Assembly (NCBI GenBank): GCA_946478645.1
Contig: CAMLCW010000077.1
Span: 1-15,889, forward strand
DNA length: 15,889 bases
DNA from: an uncultured Variovorax sp.
GTDB taxonomy: Bacteria; Pseudomonadota; Gammaproteobacteria; Burkholderiales; Burkholderiaceae
Direction: 5' to 3'
Shown: one piece after another, positions 7,223 through 12,150 of the stretch
Layout: each line of letters begins with the position of its first letter
Position numbering within the stretch: the first letter of the stretch is position 1
Notes under the pieces: generated by a model
Told to the model about the DNA's origin: nothing
The model's database searches: none
The model's input: only the letters and a program-made list of their open reading frames with translations
Program-made: the position numbers and the translations under genes

Positions 7223-8158
7223 ATGCGTTCCTATTACAGCTCTTACTACAGCCCGTACAGCTACTACGATTACTCGGACTACTACGGCTACTATGACTCG
7301 TACAGCCCCTACAGCTACGGGTATGGCTACGGCTCTTACTACAACGGCTATGGCTACGGCAATTCCTACGGTGGAAGCAACAGCTGGTGGAACTCCGGCT
7401 GGGGCTACGGCCAGGATGCGGATCCGCTCGCCAGCGCCATCGTGCTCGACCTGAACGGTGATGGTGCGATTGGCATGGGTGCCGGCGGTTCGTCGTGGTC
7501 CTCTTGGTCTTCCTGGTCCTATTGGGGTTCGTGGTCGTCGGGCGGCACCGCCTGGTTCGACATGGACGGCGACGGCTGGTCGGAGAAGGTCAAGTGGCTC
7601 GACGGCATGGGCGACGGCCTGCTGGTCGACAACCGCGACGGCATGGCCGAGACCGACATGAACGGCACGCGCCTGTTCGGCAACGAAGGGGACACCTACG
7701 CCAGCGGCCATGCGAAGCTGATGACCTTCGACATGGACGGCAACGGATCGCTCACGGGCGATGAACTGGCCGGCATCGCGGTGTGGGTGGATGATGGCGA
7801 CGCCATGGTGGAGACCGGTGAGATCCAGACCCTGGACGAGCACGGCATCACCGCGATCGCCACCGAGGCGGCCACGAGCATCGACGACAGCTGGCGGCTG
7901 CACACCCAGTCGAGCGCCACGCTGACGGACGACAGCACGATCGTGGCCGAGGACGTGCGGCTCGGCAATGCGAGCGGATACTCGTCGCTGGGCACGATGC
8001 TCTGCAATGAAGCCACCCTCGACGCGATGCTCGAGAAGCTCGTGGGTACCTCGACCGCGACCTCGGTGCAGGATCAACTGCAGGAGTTCGTGGACGAGAA
8101 CTACGGCAACGTCGCCGAGCTGCTTCGCAAGGTGGTCGACGCTCTCGCGACCGCGTAA
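7223..8158 (+). CDS. Tyr-rich EF-hand protein, paralogous C-terminal module to the upstream giant protein
   Basis: 311 aa, no Sec signal peptide. Residues 1-63 are extreme low complexity, with 23 Tyr among Ser, Gly, Pro and Asn (SYYSPYSYYDYSDYYGYY, then YGYGYGSYYNGYGYG). Next comes an EF-hand-like module: LDLNGDGAIG, a Trp/Ser insertion (SSWSSWSSWSYWGSW), WFDMDGDGWSE, GLLVDNRDGMAETDMNG, FDMDGNGSLTGDE and DDGDAMVETGEIQTLDEHGI. It aligns motif by motif with residues 1331-1500 of the large upstream protein, and the tail VAELLRKVVDALATA matches that protein's AELLRKV tail. There is one cysteine (TMLCNEAT). The start at 7223 is supported by the shared leader box, though the ribosome binding site is weak. 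I infer a calcium-binding secreted partner of the upstream protein. The function of the Tyr-rich part is unknown; a structural, self-associating or cross-linked role is plausible. Confidence 0.82.
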   Translation: MRSYYSSYYSPYSYYDYSDYYGYYDSYSPYSYGYGYGSYYNGYGYGNSYGGSNSWWNSGWGYGQDADPLASAIVLDLNGDGAIGMGAGGSSWSSWSSWSYWGSWSSGGTAWFDMDGDGWSEKVKWLDGMGDGLLVDNRDGMAETDMNGTRLFGNEGDTYASGHAKLMTFDMDGNGSLTGDELAGIAVWVDDGDAMVETGEIQTLDEHGITAIATEAATSIDDSWRLHTQSSATLTDDSTIVAEDVRLGNASGYSSLGTMLCNEATLDAMLEKLVGTSTATSVQDQLQEFVDENYGNVAELLRKVVDALATA

Positions 8159-8184
8159 GCGCTGCGCTGGGCACAAGGCCTCGC

Positions 8185-8233
8185 CCCGTCGGCCGCACGC
8201 GCCTGACAGCCGACGGGTGCGCCGTCGTGTCAG
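8185..8233. terminator. Overlapping hairpins between convergent genes, candidate bidirectional terminator
   Basis: CTGACA-CGACGG (8203-8216, with a GC bulge) pairs with CCGTCG-TGTCAG (8222-8233) around a 5-base loop, giving 12 bp. An alternative stem pairs CCCGTCGGC (8185-8193) with GCCGACGGG (8209-8217). The two compete for the same bases. The first overlaps the tolC stop codon (8230-8232). Neither has a T tract. The position between two convergent genes fits termination in both directions. Confidence 0.5.
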
Positions 8234-9774
8234 CGCACCGGGGGATTCAAGATCACCGGCGGCGGCGGCGCCGTGGGAATGGCGGGCGGCGGCGGATTGA
8301 AGGGCTGTACCGGCACCGGTGGCACCACCGGAATGCGCGGCGGCGCGACACGCGTGGAAGGCGCCGCGTCCGGCGCCGGCTCGCCGCCCGAAGGCGGTGC
8401 TGCGGGTGTGCTGCCGTTCTTCGAGAGCGTGGCGTTGATGGCGTTGAGGTCGTCCACCGTCAGCGTGCCGTTCGCCTGCCGCAGCTTCAGGTGCCCCAGC
8501 AGCACGTTATAGCGCGCCTGCGCCAGGTCGCGCTTGGTCTGGAACAGCTGGCTCTGTGAATTGAGCACGTCGATGTTGATGCGCACGCCCACCTGGTAGC
8601 CGAGCCGGTTGGCATCGAGCGCGCTCTGGCTCGAAGCCTCGGCGGCTTCGAGCGCCTTGACCTGCCCGGCGCCCGACACGAGTCCGAGATAGGCCGCGCG
8701 CGTGGCCTGCGCCACGCTGCGGCGCGTGCCTTCGAGCACGCTGCGTGACTGGTCCTCGAGCGCGAGCGTTTCCTTGATGCGGTTCTCGGTGGCGAAGCCC
8801 GCGAACAACGGCAGGTTGAACACCACGCCGACTGTCGCGGCGTTGATGCGCGTGCCCACGGTGCTGGTGCTGGTGCCGTCGGGGTTGCGCGTGATGTTGT
8901 AGCCCAGGTTGGCATCGAGCGTGGGTTTGTGGCCCGCCTTGGCCTTCTCTGTCTCCAGCCCGGCCACGTCGATGCCGAGCTGCGCCTGGCGGATCGCGGG
9001 ATGGGCGGCATCGGCCTGGGCCACCCAGGCATCGATGTTGGCAGGCGTGGCGGTCGGCAGCACCACGGGCTGCGCGAGCGGCACCGGCACGCTGCCCGGG
9101 CGGCCGACGAGCTGGTCGAGCACCACCTTCTTCACCTCCAGGTCGTTCTCGGCCGCGATCTCCTGCGCGATGACGAGGTCGTAGCGTGCCTGCGCCTCGC
9201 GCGTGTCGGTGATGGTCGAGGTGCCGACTTCGAAATTGCGCTTCGCCGATGCAAGCTGTTCGGCCACGGCGGCTTTCTGCGCACGCACCAGCGCAAGGGT
9301 GTCCTGGCTCGCCAGCACGTCGAAGTAGGCCTGGCTCACGCGCACGATCAGGTCCTGCTCGGCCTGCGTGAACACGGCCTCGGCGATTTCGGCCTGGCGC
9401 TTGCCCTGCTCGTAGGTGGCCCAGGCTGCGGGCCGGTAGAGCGGCTGCGTGGCGTTGATGCCGATGTTCTGCGTGCTGAAGTCGCGCGGTGTGGTGGTGC
9501 CGCGGCCGGCACCGGTGAGCGTGTCGATGTCGAGGCTGCTGCGGTTCACGCCGGCCGTGAGCCCGACGGCGGGAAGGATGCCGGCCCTCGCCTGCGCGGC
9601 GCGCGCGACGTTCGCTTCGTACTGTGCGCGCGCGCCTTGGTAGGAAGCATCGAAGCCGCGTGCGGATTCGTAGAGTTCGTTCAGCGTCTGGCCCTGGGCC
9701 GGCAGTGCGAGCAGCGTGGCAAAGAGAGATGCGAGTGCTGCGGAAAGAGGCAGGAGCCTGGGCCTGGCGGGCAT
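8230..9774 (-). CDS. tolC: TolC-family outer membrane channel protein
   Basis: 514 aa. TolC trimers form the outer-membrane/periplasmic tunnel for type I secretion and drug efflux. A signal peptide (MPARPRLLPLSAALASLFATLLALPAQG) is followed by the two-repeat outer membrane factor fold, with TLNELYESARGFDASYQGARAQYEA near the start. NFEVGTSTITDTREAQARYDL (repeat 1) and NRLGYQVGVRINIDVLNSQSQLFQTKRDLAQARYNVLLGHLKL (repeat 2) are the usual helix signatures. The C-terminal 60 residues are an unusual Pro-rich tail (PPPPAIPTAPPPPVILNPP). AAGGA lies 6 bases before ATG 9774. It is the last gene of a minus-strand cluster, 29 bases after the rhodanese gene. It is convergent with the two EF-hand genes and could be their exit channel, but TolC is general and the context is only suggestive. 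Confidence 0.95.
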   Translation of the reverse strand: MPARPRLLPLSAALASLFATLLALPAQGQTLNELYESARGFDASYQGARAQYEANVARAAQARAGILPAVGLTAGVNRSSLDIDTLTGAGRGTTTPRDFSTQNIGINATQPLYRPAAWATYEQGKRQAEIAEAVFTQAEQDLIVRVSQAYFDVLASQDTLALVRAQKAAVAEQLASAKRNFEVGTSTITDTREAQARYDLVIAQEIAAENDLEVKKVVLDQLVGRPGSVPVPLAQPVVLPTATPANIDAWVAQADAAHPAIRQAQLGIDVAGLETEKAKAGHKPTLDANLGYNITRNPDGTSTSTVGTRINAATVGVVFNLPLFAGFATENRIKETLALEDQSRSVLEGTRRSVAQATRAAYLGLVSGAGQVKALEAAEASSQSALDANRLGYQVGVRINIDVLNSQSQLFQTKRDLAQARYNVLLGHLKLRQANGTLTVDDLNAINATLSKNGSTPAAPPSGGEPAPDAAPSTRVAPPRIPVVPPVPVQPFNPPPPAIPTAPPPPVILNPPVR

Positions 9775-9803
9775 TGAACGTCCTTGAAGAAAATATCGGT
9801 CGG

Positions 9804-10142
9804 TCAGTAGCGCGGCACCGACGGATCGTGCTGCGCCGACCAGGCGTCGATGCCGCCCGCCACGTTGGCGAGCTCGGCAAAGCCGTTCTGGCTCAGGAAC
9901 GCGGCCACGCGCTGGCTGCGTGCACCGTGGTGGCAGAGGCAGGCGATGCGCTGGCCGGGGTCGAGTTCGGAGGCCCGCGCGGGAACCTCGTTCATCGGAA
10001 TGGCGACGAGCGTGAAGCCTTGCGGCGCGACGCTCGCGGTCTGCAGCTCCCAGGGCTCGCGCACGTCGAGCAGCACAGCGGGCGCATCGGGGTTCTGCGC
10101 GAACCAGGCGGCCAGCTCGGCGGGGCGGACTTGGTCGATCAT
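9804..10142 (-). CDS. Single-domain rhodanese-like sulfurtransferase
   Basis: 112 aa, a compact cytoplasmic rhodanese domain. LLDVREPWE (residues 24-32) is the conserved CH2A-type element. Cys70 in the active-site loop CHHGARS (70-76) is the expected persulfide-forming residue, and VAGGIDAWS near the end completes the fold. Proteins of this type accept and pass on sulfane sulfur; the physiological substrate is not known from sequence. The gene lies 16 bases after the methyltransferase stop and 29 bases before tolC, so all three are very likely co-transcribed. The order pcm, rhodanese, tolC is familiar to me from related Burkholderiales, which suggests functional or regulatory linkage. Confidence 0.93.
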   Translation of the reverse strand: MIDQVRPAELAAWFAQNPDAPAVLLDVREPWELQTASVAPQGFTLVAIPMNEVPARASELDPGQRIACLCHHGARSQRVAAFLSQNGFAELANVAGGIDAWSAQHDPSVPRY

Positions 10143-10158
10143 TGAGTCAGCCTGCCGT

Positions 10159-10836
10159 TCAGAACGAGAACCGCGAAGGCTCGGGGAAATTCAGCAGGCG
10201 CGGCGCCACCGTGTCCCAGGGCTGGACCGTGTCCCACTTGCTCTCGCTGGTGCGCGTGACGAAATGCGCGCGCATCATCGGTTCCTCGCCCACGATGGCG
10301 CCGAGGCGGCCGCCCACCTTGAGCGAGCCGAGCAGGTTCTGCGGAATGCGCGCGACCGAACCGCTGAGCACGATCACGTCGAAGCTCGGCCCGCTGGGCA
10401 GCGGCACCGCGCCGTCGGCATGGCGCACCTCGACGTTGGCAACGCCGTTCTGGCGCAGCGTCTCGGCGGCGCGGGCAGCGAGCACCGGGTCGATCTCGAG
10501 CGTCAGCACCTGGGCCGCGCGTTGCGCAAGCAGGGCGGCCATGAAGCCCGAGCCGGTACCGATCTCGAGCACGGACTCGTGCTTCTGCACCTTCAGATCC
10601 TGCAGCATGCGGGCCTCGACCTTGGGCGAGAGCATGACCTGGCCCGGCACGCTGCCGTCGCCGAGCGGGATCTCCATGTCGAAGAAGGCGAGGCCGCGGT
10701 GCGCGGGCGGCACGTAGTCCTCGCGCCGGATGGCGGCGAGCAGGTCGAGGATCTCCAGGTCCAGCACATCCCAGGGCCGGATCTGCTGTTCGATCATGTT
10801 GAAGCGCAGGCGCTCGAGGTCGGGGGTGGTGTTCAT
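10159..10836 (-). CDS. pcm: Protein-L-isoaspartate O-methyltransferase family protein
   Basis: 225 aa. The SAM-binding motif I VLEIGTGSGF (residues 89-98) is followed by TLEIDPVLAARA and FDVIVLSGSV, a Rossmann methyltransferase of the Pcm family. Canonical Pcm repairs isoaspartyl residues in aged proteins. Here the substrate loop reads VMLSPKVEARML and lacks the common ISQP motif, so true isoaspartate repair is uncertain and another substrate is possible. The start at 10836 is chosen because AAGGAA lies upstream and the frame beyond it reads through the tetR gene in another phase. It starts 41 bases after the tetR stop and precedes the rhodanese gene by 16 bases, so it belongs to the tetR-to-tolC transcription unit. 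Confidence 0.88.
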   Translation of the reverse strand: MNTTPDLERLRFNMIEQQIRPWDVLDLEILDLLAAIRREDYVPPAHRGLAFFDMEIPLGDGSVPGQVMLSPKVEARMLQDLKVQKHESVLEIGTGSGFMAALLAQRAAQVLTLEIDPVLAARAAETLRQNGVANVEVRHADGAVPLPSGPSFDVIVLSGSVARIPQNLLGSLKVGGRLGAIVGEEPMMRAHFVTRTSESKWDTVQPWDTVAPRLLNFPEPSRFSF

Positions 10837-10877
10837 GGCAGGCTTTTCCTTGTGGGGCTCAGGACAAACCTTCAATT

Positions 10878-11561
10878 TTAGGTGGCGCGGCCGGCGTCCG
10901 CCCGCCGCACGAGGCCGTGGAGCACCGTCTCGGCCTGGGTTTCGATGAACTTCTCGGGGTCGAGCGCGGCCTGGCCGTCGACGCAGACCATCGCGGAGTG
11001 CTTCCAGAGCATCAGGAAGACCATGGGCGCCACCACCGCATAGATCGCGTGGTCGACGTCCATCGGCGCGAACTCGCCGCTGTCGACACCGCGCTGCAGG
11101 ATGCGCCGCAGCAGCTGGTGGCCCGGGCGGACCACTTCCTTGCGATAGAACTCGGCCAGCTCGGGAAAATTGGCGCCCTCGCTCATCATGAGCTTGGTCA
11201 GGCCCGACGCCTTGGTCATGCCGACCCGCTCCCACCACACGCGCATGCAGTAGCGCAGCATCTCGGAGGTCGTGCCCTCGAAGGCCTCGAACTCCTGGTT
11301 CCACTCGGAGAAACGGCCGCTGAGGTTTTCGACCACGACGGCCTTGAAGAGCTCTTCCTTGCTCGGGAAATAGAGGAAGAGGGTGCCCTTGGAGACCCCT
11401 GCGCGCGCCGCGACTTCCTCCGAGCGGGTGGCCGCGAACCCCTTCTCGACGAACAGGGCGAGCGCCGCGGCGAGCAGTTCGCCCGGGCGCGCTTCCTTGC
11501 GGCGTTCGCGCTTGGCGCGCACCGGGCAGATCTTGTCGGCAAGGGAGCGGGGACTGGGCAT
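10878..11561 (-). CDS. TetR/AcrR-family transcriptional regulator
   Basis: 227 aa. The N-terminal helix-turn-helix reads AATRSEEVAARAGVSKGTLFLYFPSKEELFKAVV (about residues 43-76), a clear TetR DNA-binding domain preceded by a basic stretch (RAKRERRKEAR). The rest is a helical ligand-binding and dimer domain with no recognisable ligand specificity. ATG 11561 is preferred: a TTG further up (11624) would place the start upstream of the visible promoter. As first gene of a tetR-pcm-rhodanese-tolC cluster it probably represses its own operon, including the tolC channel, and releases it when an effector binds. That is the usual pattern for TetR regulators of efflux genes, but it is inferred. Confidence 0.9.
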   Translation of the reverse strand: MPSPRSLADKICPVRAKRERRKEARPGELLAAALALFVEKGFAATRSEEVAARAGVSKGTLFLYFPSKEELFKAVVVENLSGRFSEWNQEFEAFEGTTSEMLRYCMRVWWERVGMTKASGLTKLMMSEGANFPELAEFYRKEVVRPGHQLLRRILQRGVDSGEFAPMDVDHAIYAVVAPMVFLMLWKHSAMVCVDGQAALDPEKFIETQAETVLHGLVRRADAGRAT

Positions 11562-11569
11562 GGTTTTAA

Positions 11570-11587
11570 TGACTCGCGGGTTAGTAA
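11570..11587. promoter_or_regulatory. Imperfect dyad over the tetR transcription start, candidate operator
   Basis: Read on the minus strand, TTACTAACCCGCGAGTCA has the outer halves T-ACT and AGT-A in dyad, similar to the TNACT...AGTNA layout of many TetR operators, although the centre is not symmetric. It overlaps the -10 and predicted start of the tetR promoter, the expected place for self-repression. A second related half, AACCCGCG, occurs inverted at 11613-11620 beside the -35 box. Confidence 0.3.
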
Positions 11588-11614
11588 TGTAGTGACCCCG
11601 ATACGGTCCGTCAA
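11586..11614 (-). promoter_or_regulatory. Sigma-70-type promoter for tetR
   Basis: On the minus strand TTGACG (11614-11609) and TACATT (11591-11586) are separated by exactly 17 bases. This is a good -35/-10 pair and predicts a transcript start near 11579, giving a leader of about 18 bases before ATG 11561. Confidence 0.65.
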
Positions 11615-11633
11615 CCCGCGACAATATCGGGTT
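11613..11633. repeat. Inverted repeat AACCCG / CGGGTT upstream of the His-rich gene
   Basis: AACCCG (11613-11618) and CGGGTT (11628-11633) are perfect inverted copies with a 9-base AT-rich spacer, followed by CCTTTTTT. It is 26 bases before the GTG 11660 start and overlaps the tetR -35 region. It could be a regulator site for the divergent genes. A terminator reading is less likely because no + strand gene precedes it. Confidence 0.35.
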
Positions 11634-11659
11634 CCTTTTTTATTGGCCGCTCCCTTTCC

Positions 11660-12073
11660 GTGTACTTCGCTCGCCCAGCCCTGTGCCGCCCAGCCTCGCC
11701 GGCGCGCATGCTCGCCGCATTGCTGGTGGTGGCGCTGTGGTTCGCGGGCTCGCTCGGGCTGGTGCACCGCTCGCTGCACGTGCCGGGCCTGGCGCAAACG
11801 AAGGCAACGGCGGTCGCGCACGCCGGGCTCGACCACCACCACCACCACGATGACGTGAACGCGCCGGATGGACTCGCCAAGCTGTTCGGCGACCATTCGG
11901 ACGCCGATTGCCGGCTCTACGACCAGCTCTCGCACGGTGCGGGCATGCCCGGCGTGCCAATGCTGGTGCTGCCCGTGCTGCTGCCCTCGGCCACCTTCGC
12001 CTGGCTGCAGGGCGAGGCCCTTGCGCGCTGGGTCGCGCTGTTCGACGCCCGCGGCCCGCCTTCCGCTCGCTGA
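11660..12073 (+). CDS. Small His-rich membrane/periplasmic protein next to a zinc-type receptor
   Basis: 137 aa from GTG 11660, or 121 aa from ATG 11708; neither has a clear ribosome binding site, so the start is unsettled. A hydrophobic segment (MLAALLVVALWFAGSLGLVH) acts as signal anchor or signal peptide. Next comes a His/Asp cluster (DHHHHHDD, residues 58-65 in the long form) and the conserved-looking stretch FGDHSDADCRLYDQLSHG. A second hydrophobic stretch is PGVPMLVLPVLLPSATFAWL, and the tail ends LFDARGPPSAR. The exposed His/Asp/Cys residues suggest binding of a transition metal, most simply zinc, on the periplasmic side. The gene is 77 bases ahead of the ZnuD-like receptor and probably shares its transcript. 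I recognise the layout from related Comamonadaceae loci but know no assigned function. Confidence 0.75.
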   Translation: MYFARPALCRPASPARMLAALLVVALWFAGSLGLVHRSLHVPGLAQTKATAVAHAGLDHHHHHDDVNAPDGLAKLFGDHSDADCRLYDQLSHGAGMPGVPMLVLPVLLPSATFAWLQGEALARWVALFDARGPPSAR

Positions 12074-12150
12074 ATCCCTCCGTGTTCGACCGTTGCCCCC
12101 GCAGCTTGCGGGCGGCGGCAGGTCGCCCCTTGGTTCAACGAGTGCTCATC

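Noticed and set aside
6914..7454. Short frames in the spacer between the two EF-hand genes
   Set aside because: They have no start signals, Arg/Thr-rich shadow composition, and overlap the downstream gene out of frame.
10837..11304. N-terminal extension of the methyltransferase through the tetR region
   Set aside because: The extension is an Arg/Pro-rich out-of-phase reading of tetR; ATG 10836 with AAGGAA upstream starts the true protein.
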